From Mycolicibacterium fortuitum subsp. fortuitum (GTDB lineage: Bacteria > Actinomycetota > Actinomycetes > Mycobacteriales > Mycobacteriaceae), in the NCBI RefSeq assembly GCF_022179545.1, contig NZ_AP025518.1, forward strand, positions 1,860,001-1,924,000: a DNA stretch of 64,000 nt, in the 5' to 3' direction. Positions 53,002 to 60,201 of this stretch are shown here, one piece after another. Positions within the stretch are counted from its first letter, which is position 1. The number at the start of each line of letters is the position of its first letter. The position numbers and the translations under genes were made by a program. Under the pieces are notes generated by a model. It was not told where the DNA came from. It saw nothing but the letters and a program-made list of their open reading frames with translations, and did not search any database.

Positions 53002-53505
53002 TTGGCCGACAGGGCCGACGGCGTCATCGACGGCGTGTTCACCGCGGCAGGCATCGATTCCTGCGGCAAGCTCGGTGACGTACCTGCCAAGGACTGGGAG
53101 CGCGTGGTCCACGTCAACCTGTTGGGGACCGTCGCGGTCATCCGTTCGGCGTTGCCATATCTCAAGTCCAGCGGGGGCCGCATCGTGACATGCGCCTCGA
53201 CGCTCGGCATAAACGCCGTCAGTGACGCTACGGCGTACTGTGCCTCCAAGTTCGGCGTCGTGGGGTTCAGCCGGGCATTGGCCGCCGAGCTGGCAGGGGA
53301 GGTCGGGGTGACCACCCTGATCCCGGGCGGCATGTATACCTCGTTCTTCGATGGGCGCGACGAGCAGTACATGCCTCCGCCGGAGGCCAAGCTCAACGAG
53401 CCTGCCAATGTAGCGGAGACCGTGGTGTGCGCCCTTTCCCAACCTGCGGGCTGTGAGGTGCGGGAACTGGTGGTGTGCTCGTCCACGGAGTCGTCGTGGC
53501 CATGA
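53002..53505 (+). pseudogene. SDR oxidoreductase lacking the cofactor-binding N-terminus
   Basis: The frame encodes GVIDGVFTAAGIDSCGKLGD, WERVVHVNLLGTVAVIRSAL, IVTCASTLGINAVSDATAYC and ASKFGVVGFSRALAAELAG (Tyr-x3-Lys active site). The first half of the Rossmann fold, with TGxxxGIG, is absent: only ADLRTLADRADG remains before the AAG motif. A TTG at 53002 is the only nearby start. Homology starts at about 52990, facing the broken DUF4383 gene. Its stop overlaps the GT9 start by an ATGA, which suggests the gene once headed this operon. Confidence 0.65.
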
Positions 53506-54437
53506 TGGCTGAAGACATCTTTGTGCTACGCGCACTGGGCCTGGGCGACTTGATGACAGGCTTCCTAGCGCTGCGCGGGTTGCGACGGGCCTACCCGCAG
53601 GCCCGGATCGTGCTGGCAGCGCCCGAGCGGTTCCGCGAACTCGCGATGCTGTCCGGCGCAATCACCGATGTGGACCCGACACCGGCACTGGGCCGGCTGC
53701 GGCCGCGACCGCGGGCGCCGGACGTGGCGGTGAACCTTCACGGTAGCGGGCCGGAGAGCATCGCTGAACTAATGGCGCTGCAGCCCAAATCGATGCTCAG
53801 CCATCGTCATCCCCGATACCCCGGACTGGCAGGGCCGCCGTGGCGGGCCGATCTGCACGAGGTCGACCGCTGGTGCAATCTGATGGAATGGAACGGAATC
53901 CGCTGTGATCGCCAGGATCTGGCGATCGAGCGGCCACCCGGCTACCCGGATCGGTCCGGAGTGGTCGTGATCCACCCCGGCGCGGCATTTCCCTCCCGCC
54001 GGTGGCCTCCGGAACGGTATGCCGCGGTTGCGGCGGCGATCCGCGAGGCCGGGTACGACGTCGTGGTGACCGGTGATGCCGGTGAGACCGGGCTGGCGCG
54101 CTGCGTCGGCGAGCAGGACGGTTTGCCCGAATCGGCAATCCTGGCAGGCTCTCTCGACCTCCTCGAGCTGGTCGCCCTCATCAATGACTGCCGGTTGTTG
54201 ATCTGCGGCGACACCGGGGTCGGCCATGTCGCCACAGCAACGGGCACCCCGTCGGTGCTGCTGTTCGGCCCAACGCCGCCGAGCCGGTGGGGTCCGCCCG
54301 GAGACGGACCGCACGTGGCGCTGTGGGCCGGAGACTGCGGCGATCCGCACGGCGACAAGCCCGACAGCGGCTTGCTGCTGCTCACGGTGGCGCGGGTGCT
54401 CGATGCCGTGCACGGGTTGCTGGGGGTGACGACGTGA
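53502..54437 (+). CDS. Glycosyltransferase family 9 (heptosyltransferase-like)
   Basis: A 311-residue GT9 protein: FVLRALGLGDLMTGFLALRG (N-terminal GDxxxT-like acceptor loop), VVVIHPGAAFPSRRWPPERY, DVVVTGDAGETGLARCV, LAGSLDLLELVALINDCRLL and ICGDTGVGHVATATGTPSVL (nucleotide-sugar site), FGPTPPSRWGPP. GT9 enzymes usually transfer heptose from ADP-heptose; in mycobacteria the donor and acceptor are unknown. The ATG overlaps the SDR stop; the stop overlaps the UGDH start: tightly coupled operon. Confidence 0.87.
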   Translation: MMAEDIFVLRALGLGDLMTGFLALRGLRRAYPQARIVLAAPERFRELAMLSGAITDVDPTPALGRLRPRPRAPDVAVNLHGSGPESIAELMALQPKSMLSHRHPRYPGLAGPPWRADLHEVDRWCNLMEWNGIRCDRQDLAIERPPGYPDRSGVVVIHPGAAFPSRRWPPERYAAVAAAIREAGYDVVVTGDAGETGLARCVGEQDGLPESAILAGSLDLLELVALINDCRLLICGDTGVGHVATATGTPSVLLFGPTPPSRWGPPGDGPHVALWAGDCGDPHGDKPDSGLLLLTVARVLDAVHGLLGVTT

Positions 54438-55726
54438 AGGTCGGTGTGGTCGGTGCCGGCTACGTCGGGCTGACTACCGCCGTGTGCCTGGCCGAGCGCA
54501 ACCACGACACCGTGTGCGTTGATATCGACAGTGGGCGGGTGGCTCGGCTGGCCGGGGGTGTCGTGCCCGTCGACGAACCGGGACTGCCCGAACTGCTGGG
54601 CTCCGGACTGCGTTCGGGCACGCTGAGGTTCAGCGAAAACTACGACGAGCTGGCGGACCGCGAGGTCGTGTTCGTGTGTGTGCCGACCCCGCGCGGCGCC
54701 GACGGTTCGGCCGATCTCAGTGCGGTCGACGCGGCCGTCGGCAACCTGGCCGAAGTGCTCGGACCCGGTGCGGTCCTGGCGATGAAGTCGACCGTCCCCG
54801 TCGGCACCACCCGCCGGTTGTCCGAGCAACTGGGCACCCACCGGATTCGAGCGGTGTCCAACCCGGAATTCCTGCGGGAAAGCCATGCCGTCTACGACTT
54901 CCGGCATCCGGACCGGATTCTGATCGGGGCAGAGGACGATACCGCGGCCGAAACCATGGAGCAGCTCTACGGCGCTGCTGCCGGCGAAGCGTTCCGCATG
55001 AGCCCCGAGAGCGCAGAATTGGCCAAGTATGCGAGCAATGCCTTTCTGGCGGTCAAGATCTCGTACGCGAACTCGTTGGCGCAGTTGTGTGCGCGGGTCG
55101 GGGCGGACATCGGCGATGTCACCCGGTGCATGGGAGCCGACATCAGGATCGGTCCGCACTTTCTTCAGCCCGGGCCGGGCTGGGGCGGCTCGTGTCTGCC
55201 CAAGGACACCGCCGAATTACTGCACACCGGCCGCAGCTACGGCGTGGAGCTGGCCGAGGTTTCCTCGGCTTGCCGGACCAACGGAACACAGTCCGGCCGC
55301 ATCGTCGATGCCCTCTGCCGTGCGGTTCCCGTGCCGCTGGCCGAGGCGAGAATCACGGCGCTCGGACTGACGTTCAAGGCGGGAACGTGTGATGTGAGAG
55401 ATTCTCCGGCGCTGGCGATCTGTGGAGATCTCAGCGGGGCCGGAGCACAGATCGCCGGATACGACCCGAGACTGGACATGATGGACCACGGTGTACTACG
55501 CCGGTCGGGCGTCGCGGCAGTCGATGACCCGTACCGGGCCACCAAGGATGCCGATGCCATCGTGGTATTCACCGAATGGCCGGAGTTCCGGGAGGTGAGC
55601 TGGGTACGGGTCGCGGAGCGGGCCCCGTCGGCAGTGGTCGTCGACACCCGCAACATCCTCGACCCGGACACCGTGACCGCTGCGGGCCTGAGGTATCTGG
55701 GCAACGGTAGACCAGGTGGTTTCTGA
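54434..55726 (+). CDS. UDP-glucose 6-dehydrogenase
   Basis: A 430-residue NAD-dependent dehydrogenase making UDP-glucuronate. VGVVGAGYVGLTTAVCLAER (NAD), FVCVPTPRGADGSADLS, STVPVGTTRRL, SNPEFLRESHAVYDF, ELAKYASNAFLAVKISYANS, and GPGWGGSCLPKDTAELL with the catalytic Cys; then ALGLTFKAGTCDVRDSPAL. All key residues are present. Start GTG overlaps GT9 stop (GTGA). With GT9 it may build a glucuronate-containing glycan. Confidence 0.93.
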   Translation: MKVGVVGAGYVGLTTAVCLAERNHDTVCVDIDSGRVARLAGGVVPVDEPGLPELLGSGLRSGTLRFSENYDELADREVVFVCVPTPRGADGSADLSAVDAAVGNLAEVLGPGAVLAMKSTVPVGTTRRLSEQLGTHRIRAVSNPEFLRESHAVYDFRHPDRILIGAEDDTAAETMEQLYGAAAGEAFRMSPESAELAKYASNAFLAVKISYANSLAQLCARVGADIGDVTRCMGADIRIGPHFLQPGPGWGGSCLPKDTAELLHTGRSYGVELAEVSSACRTNGTQSGRIVDALCRAVPVPLAEARITALGLTFKAGTCDVRDSPALAICGDLSGAGAQIAGYDPRLDMMDHGVLRRSGVAAVDDPYRATKDADAIVVFTEWPEFREVSWVRVAERAPSAVVVDTRNILDPDTVTAAGLRYLGNGRPGGF

Positions 55727-55735
55727 CCCCGCTGT

Positions 55736-56032
55736 TCAGGTGCGGTGGTGAAGCTCGTCGTGCAGCTGCTCCTGGTCCGAGACCTCTTGATCCTCAAGGT
55801 CGACGAAGTCCTCCTTGGCGTCAGTCGTCGCCTGGATCAGCTCGTCGAGTTTGATCAGGATCGCCGTGGTTTCCCGATTCGTGGTGTGCTGCAACACGAA
55901 CAGCATCGGCACGGTTATCAGCGCTGCGGCCGTCCAGCGGGAGCCGGCCCACCGGCTCACCGCGTCGAGGACCGTCGTCACCGGACCTGAAACGCTCTGT
56001 GCCCGGCTGTCGTTCTTCGTTTCATGGGTCAT
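55736..56032 (-). CDS. Shortened low-affinity iron permease-like membrane protein
   Basis: A 98-residue protein. SRWAGSRWTAAALITVPMLF has one hydrophobic helix, followed by VLQHTTNRETTAILIKLDEL and IQATTDAKEDFVDLEDQE, the C-terminal hallmark of the low-affinity iron permease family. The family normally has an additional helix and loop (about 35-40 residues with a DTWQLVIN-type element) between the WAGS and the TVPML parts; these are missing here, as if deleted in frame. The ATG overlaps the topoisomerase stop (ATGA). Confidence 0.6.
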   Translation of the reverse strand: MTHETKNDSRAQSVSGPVTTVLDAVSRWAGSRWTAAALITVPMLFVLQHTTNRETTAILIKLDELIQATTDAKEDFVDLEDQEVSDQEQLHDELHHRT

Positions 56033-57048
56033 GTCTGGCTGCCCACCTTCCGGATCAGTCGGGCCGTGCTGCGATCCAGGATCGCCTGGCGTTTGTCGCT
56101 GCTTTTCACCCGGGCCGCGCGACGCACGGCGGCACCGATGGTCAGCCCCTCCCGATAGGCGCCGACCACCCGCGGGTCCACGTAGGCACTGCGCGCAACC
56201 GCAGGCGTGTTGCCGAGCGCCTCGGCGACCTCGCGCATGACTGCTGATTCGACACGTTTGATCACCTTGTCGTTCACCGGGGGATCGGCGTCGACGAACG
56301 CCTCGGCCGCCAGCACCGTGCCGTGCCAGGTCCGTAGGTCTTTCACGGTGTAGTCGTCGCCGACCATTTCTTTGAACCGGACGTTGAGATCCTCGGCGTG
56401 CACCTCGGTCCAGTCAGCCGAGTTGCGGTATGCCAGCAAGCGATCATCGTTGCCGCGGGCACGCCGTAGTGACCGGACGGCCCGTACCACCGCTGGGTCC
56501 TCGACCACCAGCGTCCGACGCACGCCGCTCTTGGCCGGGTAGTCGAACTCGACCACATCCGGCCGCAGCGTGATGTGTTCGCATAGGAGCGTGGCGATGC
56601 CGAACGAATTGTTCTCCTCGGCGTATTGGTCACCGCCGGCCCGGAAGTAGCCGAGGTCCAGCAGGCGAAGACCGAGTGCCAGCACGCGATCCCGGGTGAG
56701 CCCGCGCCTGCGCAGATCACCGGTGATGTCGTTGCGCCAGTCCGCCAGCCCGGCCGACAACTCCAGCACGCGGTCGAACTTCTCTTCGCCGCGCTCCTGC
56801 TGCCATTGGGAGTGATAAAGGTATTGGCGCCGCCCGGCGACATCGGTTCCGACGGCCTGGATGTGGCCGTTGGGGTGCGGGCAGATCCAGACCTTGTTCC
56901 ATGCGGGCGGAATGACCAGATCCTCGATGCGTTTCAGCGTTGCCGGGTCGGTGACGGCGACACCGTCCTGATCGAGATAACCGAATCCCCGGCCGCGGCG
57001 AACCCGGCGAAGCCCCGGCCCGCCGACCACGCTCCTCCGCAGCCTCAC
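56029..57048 (-). CDS. DNA topoisomerase IB
   Basis: A 339-residue poxvirus/bacterial-type topoisomerase IB that relaxes supercoils by a transient 3'-phosphotyrosine. Start MRLRRSVVGGPGLRRVRRGR; then RIEDLVIPPAWNKVWICPHP, IQAVGTDVAGRRQYLYHSQW; catalytic KDLRTWHGTVLAAEAF (Arg/His) and the Tyr in VARSAYVDPRVVGAYREG. The GTG at 57046-57048 is by homology; the longer frame is antisense to the anti-sigma gene leader. Translationally coupled to the iron permease-like gene. Confidence 0.9.
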   Translation of the reverse strand: MRLRRSVVGGPGLRRVRRGRGFGYLDQDGVAVTDPATLKRIEDLVIPPAWNKVWICPHPNGHIQAVGTDVAGRRQYLYHSQWQQERGEEKFDRVLELSAGLADWRNDITGDLRRRGLTRDRVLALGLRLLDLGYFRAGGDQYAEENNSFGIATLLCEHITLRPDVVEFDYPAKSGVRRTLVVEDPAVVRAVRSLRRARGNDDRLLAYRNSADWTEVHAEDLNVRFKEMVGDDYTVKDLRTWHGTVLAAEAFVDADPPVNDKVIKRVESAVMREVAEALGNTPAVARSAYVDPRVVGAYREGLTIGAAVRRAARVKSSDKRQAILDRSTARLIRKVGSQT

Positions 57049-57064
57049 CGCGCACCCGTGATTC

Positions 57065-57091
57065 GTTTTGCGAGCGCACAACTGTGGGTAC
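57065..57091 (+). promoter_or_regulatory. SigF-type promoter for the RsbW-like gene
   Basis: GTTT at 57065-57068, 17 bases, then GGGTAC at 57086-57091. This matches the mycobacterial SigF consensus. The expected transcription start is within a few bases of the ATG at 57101. Confidence 0.7.
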
Positions 57092-57100
57092 GCGGGAAGC

Positions 57101-57613
57101 ATGTCATCGTCTGGCCGGGCATCGAGGCCTCGGCTCACTGTGTTGCACGGTCGGCGAATACCCCACTGGGGATCCAGCCACACCAGCGGGCCGCGAGCCG
57201 TGGAACTCAGGGTGCCTGCGCGCGCCGAAGCGCTGGCCGTGGTGAGGGCCATGACAGGCTGCCTGGCCCACTATGAGGGACTCGACCACGACACCGCTGC
57301 AGATCTGGCACTGGCGATCGATGAAGCATGCACGGTGCTGATCGACATGGCCCCGGCCAGAGCGACTCTCGTATTGGTCGAAGATCCGCGCGCCGACGAA
57401 TTCGTCGTTCGGGTTTCGACGGACTGTGAAGTCGTCGACAACGACCCGGACGCCGTTGTGCTGAGCGCCTTCACCCGCCGCGTGCTGGAAGCCCTCACCG
57501 ACAGGGTCGGTACCTTCGTCGAGGACACAGGCTTCGGGCAGCAGGGCGAAACCCGGCCGGCTCTCGGAATCTCGCTGTCCGTTCGGCGACGCTGGGCTGC
57601 GACTCCCGGTTAG
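57101..57613 (+). CDS. RsbW-like anti-sigma factor (second copy)
   Basis: A 170-residue GHKL ATPase-type protein. Residues about 35-160 match the mycobacterial RsbW/UsfX fold: AVVRAMTGCLAHYEGLDHDT, AADLALAIDEACTVLIDMAP (N-box), ATLVLVEDPRADEFVVRVST, AFTRRVLEALTDRVGTFVED. It is clearly like the rsbW gene at 63055. The ATG at 57101 has GGGAAG upstream and a SigF-type promoter. Tail-to-tail with a STAS gene (4-bp overlap). Likely an accessory partner-switching anti-sigma protein, perhaps feedback control of SigF. Confidence 0.82.
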   Translation: MSSSGRASRPRLTVLHGRRIPHWGSSHTSGPRAVELRVPARAEALAVVRAMTGCLAHYEGLDHDTAADLALAIDEACTVLIDMAPARATLVLVEDPRADEFVVRVSTDCEVVDNDPDAVVLSAFTRRVLEALTDRVGTFVEDTGFGQQGETRPALGISLSVRRRWAATPG

Positions 57614-58038
57614 CGGTCCACGTTCACCAATTGCAGCTGTCGCGGCTGATCCCGCAGCGTGGACAGGGCAGTGGGAAGGTCAGGGGAGACCGGCAAGGCG
57701 CAGGCGGGATCGCAGATGCCCAGGACGCGGGACACCGCGGTGCTCGGGATCAGCGTCCAGTCGATATTGTCGCCGGCAAATCGCACGTTGAGCGTGTGCA
57801 GGCAGGCGAAGCAGCCTACGCCGAAGAACTCGACGGCACCGAGGTCCAGAACGAGCTGTCCGCTCGGCCTGCTCTGCCGGATTCCGCAGTCGATGATTTC
57901 AGCGGCATTGGACGCATCCAGTTCTCCGCGGACGCTGATCACTGCGGTAGCCGGCCACAGCCACTGCGCACAGAACTGCGCACGGGGGTGGTCGTTGACG
58001 AAAGATATCGCCGGTTTCGCGGCGTTCATGGTGGACAT
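57610..58038 (-). CDS. STAS domain anti-anti-sigma factor-like protein
   Basis: A 142-residue protein: ATAVISVRGELDASNAAEII and GQLVLDLGAVEFFGVGCFAC form the STAS beta-alpha core, then LHTLNVRFAGDNIDWTLIPS. The residue normally phosphorylated (Ser/Thr in the loop after the central strand) is not Ser/Thr here: the loop reads FFGVGCFAC. Six cysteines are present, several near this loop and near GICDPACALP, recalling redox-controlled RsfA. GAGGAG precedes the ATG. Convergent overlap with the RsbW-like gene suggests they are functional partners. Confidence 0.8.
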   Translation of the reverse strand: MSTMNAAKPAISFVNDHPRAQFCAQWLWPATAVISVRGELDASNAAEIIDCGIRQSRPSGQLVLDLGAVEFFGVGCFACLHTLNVRFAGDNIDWTLIPSTAVSRVLGICDPACALPVSPDLPTALSTLRDQPRQLQLVNVDR

Positions 58039-58107
58039 CGGTGACTCCTCAGCAGAAATACTGTGGTCACGTCACATTTCAGGCTCTGTGGGCTCAAAAC
58101 CACTGGA

Positions 58108-58131
58108 TGCAGGGAGACTCACCACCCTGCA
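58108..58131. other. Inverted repeat upstream of the STAS gene
   Basis: TGCAGGG at 58108-58114 pairs with CCCTGCA at 58125-58131 around a 10-base loop, in the 195-bp gap between the DinB-type and STAS genes. It may be a terminator of the DinB transcript or a regulatory structure in the STAS leader. Nothing else is seen in this gap. Confidence 0.4.
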
Positions 58132-58233
58132 CCCGATGACGCTCCGGGGGCGGCTGTGAACTCAACCTGAACTGGACTCTACGCCCCCGGCCGGCCTCGA
58201 ACAATCGATCTCGTAACTTTGCCGCGGTGCCTG

Positions 58234-58857
58234 TCAGAGCCTGCCGAGCAGCGTTGTGGCCCCGGGCCCGGTGAGTTCTCGCGCGGCTTGCTCACGGCCG
58301 GTCATGGCCAGCAGCAGTGCCTCAGCGGTGCCGGTGACCTCCGGGCCGTCGCCGTGCTCCCACTCGATGTCGTTGGCCCGCAACCGGAGTCCTCTGATCC
58401 GCCGTCCCGCGCCGAGTCTCGGATTGCCAGGTACCAGAGGCAGAATTCGCTGTAGGCGCTGCACCGGTACCACCCTCGGCCGGCTGAGTGCGCGCCGGAT
58501 GTCCTGGTGGTGGATGGTGCCGTCGACCAGGCCGATCATGCCGCCAAACCGTGCGGTCAGCCCCTGCGGCCGCAGATGCCGGTTGAGAAACGCCAACAGT
58601 TCGTCGGTGGACATCGCGGAGTACTCGGCAACCCCCACTTCGTTGGCTCGCACCACCCGTCCCTTTGCGAAGCGCTTGAACAACCCGGTCAGACCCAGCT
58701 CTTCATAGCTGATGACGTGTGCCACCACGTCTTTCACCGTCCAGCCGGCGCACAGCGACTCCGCGCGCCATTCATCGGGGGTCAAGGTGGCCAGGAATTC
58801 GGCAAGATCGGCGCGCTCGTCGCGGGCCAGGTCCATCAGTGATGGTTCGGCGCTCAC
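58234..58857 (-). CDS. DinB / mycothiol-dependent maleylpyruvate isomerase-like protein
   Basis: A 207-residue four-helix-bundle protein. LAEFLATLTPDEWRAESLCA and GWTVKDVVAHVISYEELGL begin the DinB-like fold with a conserved His; GMIGLVDGTIHHQDIRRALS gives the further metal-binding His pair. Such proteins often use mycothiol in detoxification transfers, but the reaction here is unknown. GTG start overlaps the SRPBCC stop (GTGA). Third gene of the ArsR-SRPBCC-DinB operon. Confidence 0.8.
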   Translation of the reverse strand: MSAEPSLMDLARDERADLAEFLATLTPDEWRAESLCAGWTVKDVVAHVISYEELGLTGLFKRFAKGRVVRANEVGVAEYSAMSTDELLAFLNRHLRPQGLTARFGGMIGLVDGTIHHQDIRRALSRPRVVPVQRLQRILPLVPGNPRLGAGRRIRGLRLRANDIEWEHGDGPEVTGTAEALLLAMTGREQAARELTGPGATTLLGRL

Positions 58858-59342
58858 CGCGATGCCTCCTGCGTGACCACGTCGAGGAAGCGGCTGAGGT
58901 AGAGCGGCCAGCCCGCGTCGCCGTCGACCCCGTCGGCCACCGATCGCCAGCCGTCACCATGACGCTCAAGGTGCCGGTGCTCCAACTCGACCCGGGTGCG
59001 GCCGTCGTCTTCGGCGATGAACCGGACCTCCACCTCACTCGTGCGAGCGGGGTCCGACTCGAGGTGCCAGGTGGGCCCGATGTCCCAGGAGAACACGATG
59101 CGGCTGGGCGGCTCATAGACCAGCACCCGCGCCCACTCGCATCGGCTGCCATCGGTACCGACGTCGTAGATCTTGCCGCCTACCCGTGGTTGGAAGACGG
59201 TCTGGGCTATCGGAACCGAGAGCAGGTTGTGTTCACGCGGTTTGATCGCATCGAATCGCTCGACGAACACGCTGAAAGCCCGTTCCACCGGCGCACCGAC
59301 GACGACGCTCTTGCGGATGGGCTCGATTTCTGCGGGTGTCAC
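58854..59342 (-). CDS. SRPBCC (AHSA1-type) family protein
   Basis: A 162-residue START/Bet v1-fold protein: IRKSVVVGAPVERAFSVFVE, FQPRVGGKIYDVGTDGSRCE, WARVLVYEPPSRIVFSWDIG, then VELEHRHLERHGDGW and a final helix. AHSA1 proteins bind small hydrophobic ligands. GTG start at 59342 overlaps the arsR stop (GTGA), giving a coupled operon controlled by the ArsR protein. Ligand unknown. Confidence 0.85.
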   Translation of the reverse strand: MTPAEIEPIRKSVVVGAPVERAFSVFVERFDAIKPREHNLLSVPIAQTVFQPRVGGKIYDVGTDGSRCEWARVLVYEPPSRIVFSWDIGPTWHLESDPARTSEVEVRFIAEDDGRTRVELEHRHLERHGDGWRSVADGVDGDAGWPLYLSRFLDVVTQEASR

Positions 59343-59659
59343 TTCGTCTGTCCCTCCTGCTCGACGATGTTCTTGTAGGTGTCCAGCGCCTGATTCCAGA
59401 AGGCGTCCAGCTCCGCGCGAAGTGCCGCCACTGCGTCGGGATTGACGTGATAGACGCGGCGGGTTCCGGCGGCTTGATCACCAACCAGCCCAGCGCATTT
59501 CAGCACCTTCAGATGTTGGGAGACGGCAGGCCGGCTGATCGGGAGCTCACGGGCCAGCTCGCCGACGGCCAACGGGCCCAGCGCCAACCGTCTGATGATG
59601 GCCCGGCGGCTGCCATCGGCCAGGGCGGTCCACGGATCGGCCAATGGGTAAGTCTCCAC
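59339..59659 (-). CDS. ArsR family regulator
   Basis: A 106-residue winged-helix regulator: WTALADGSRRAIIRRLALGP, ELARELPISRPAVSQHLKVL (recognition helix), AGLVGDQAAGTRRVYHVNPD (wing). No metal-binding Cys motif is seen, so it likely belongs to the non-metal ArsR group that pairs with SRPBCC proteins. GTG at 59659 is preferred over a frame opening at 59707 because a perfect inverted repeat, probably its own operator, occupies 59664-59681. Confidence 0.8.
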   Translation of the reverse strand: METYPLADPWTALADGSRRAIIRRLALGPLAVGELARELPISRPAVSQHLKVLKCAGLVGDQAAGTRRVYHVNPDAVAALRAELDAFWNQALDTYKNIVEQEGQTK

Positions 59660-59663
59660 GAAC

Positions 59664-59681
59664 GGTAAGTCTACGCTTACC
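59664..59681. promoter_or_regulatory. Inverted repeat, likely ArsR operator
   Basis: GGTAAG-TCTACG-CTTACC, a perfect 6+6+6 inverted repeat immediately upstream of the arsR GTG. A further GGTAAGTCT half site lies at 59647-59655, inside the gene start. Autorepression of the arsR-SRPBCC-DinB operon is likely. Confidence 0.6.
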
Positions 59682-59723
59682 AATTTGCTCTCGTCGAGAC
59701 CTGCCACGGCGGTTTGCCCTAGT

Positions 59724-59749
59724 GTTTGACCCGCGCGTCAGCGGGGTAC
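59724..59749 (+). promoter_or_regulatory. SigF-type promoter for the small membrane-protein genes
   Basis: GTTT at 59724-59727, a 16-base spacer and GGGTAC at 59744-59749, just 10 bases before the ATG at 59760. It matches the consensus and would yield an almost leaderless transcript. Confidence 0.7.
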
Positions 59750-59759
59750 TTCGCATGCC

Positions 59760-59993
59760 ATGAGACTTGGTGGATTGTTCGGGACACTCGTGCTCATCTG
59801 GCTGCTCATCGGAGTGGTGGCGGCCTGGCAGCGCGACTATTTCCATGGCGGATCGACGAACTGCGCGACCGCAGGCGCCATCGCACTGACGGTCGTCGCC
59901 GGCCCGCTCAACTACGCGGGCGTCAACCCCAAGGTGGACGAATGCCGTTTGCCGCAACCCAGCGCGATGGACTCCATCGCCGCAGTGAATTGA
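59760..59993 (+). CDS. Small membrane protein, 77 residues
   Basis: One N-terminal hydrophobic helix (LFGTLVLIWLLIGVVAAWQR), then an external segment with two Cys (TNCATAGAIALTVVAGPLNY and VDECRLPQP) and a second weakly hydrophobic stretch. A mycobacterial-type small protein without known function. It is 7 bp before the next tiny membrane protein gene and lies directly behind a SigF-type promoter. Confidence 0.75.
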   Translation: MRLGGLFGTLVLIWLLIGVVAAWQRDYFHGGSTNCATAGAIALTVVAGPLNYAGVNPKVDECRLPQPSAMDSIAAVN

Positions 59994-60000
59994 GGTCGCC

Positions 60001-60156
60001 ATGATTCTGCTCGGGGCAATTCTGCTCATCCTCGGTTTGGTCCTCAACGTGTACCTGTTGTGGGTGATCGGAGTGATCCTGCTGGTCATCGGTGGGGTGT
60101 TCTGGCTGCTCGGAGCCATCGGACGGCCGGTGGCCGGCAGGCGGACCTGGTATTGA
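60001..60156 (+). CDS. Tiny hydrophobic membrane protein, 51 residues
   Basis: MILLGAILLILGLVLNVYLL and WVIGVILLVIGGVFWLLGA are two transmembrane helices; the end is basic (GRPVAGRRTWY). This pattern matches the short actinobacterial DUF6131-type proteins. Third codon positions are strongly GC-rich, which supports translation. Same operon as the 77-residue protein. Function unknown; likely stress-induced. Confidence 0.7.
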   Translation: MILLGAILLILGLVLNVYLLWVIGVILLVIGGVFWLLGAIGRPVAGRRTWY

Positions 60157-60201
60157 CGCGCAGTCGAGCCAGGGACGAATCAACGACAAGGGAGGTGCCT
60201 G

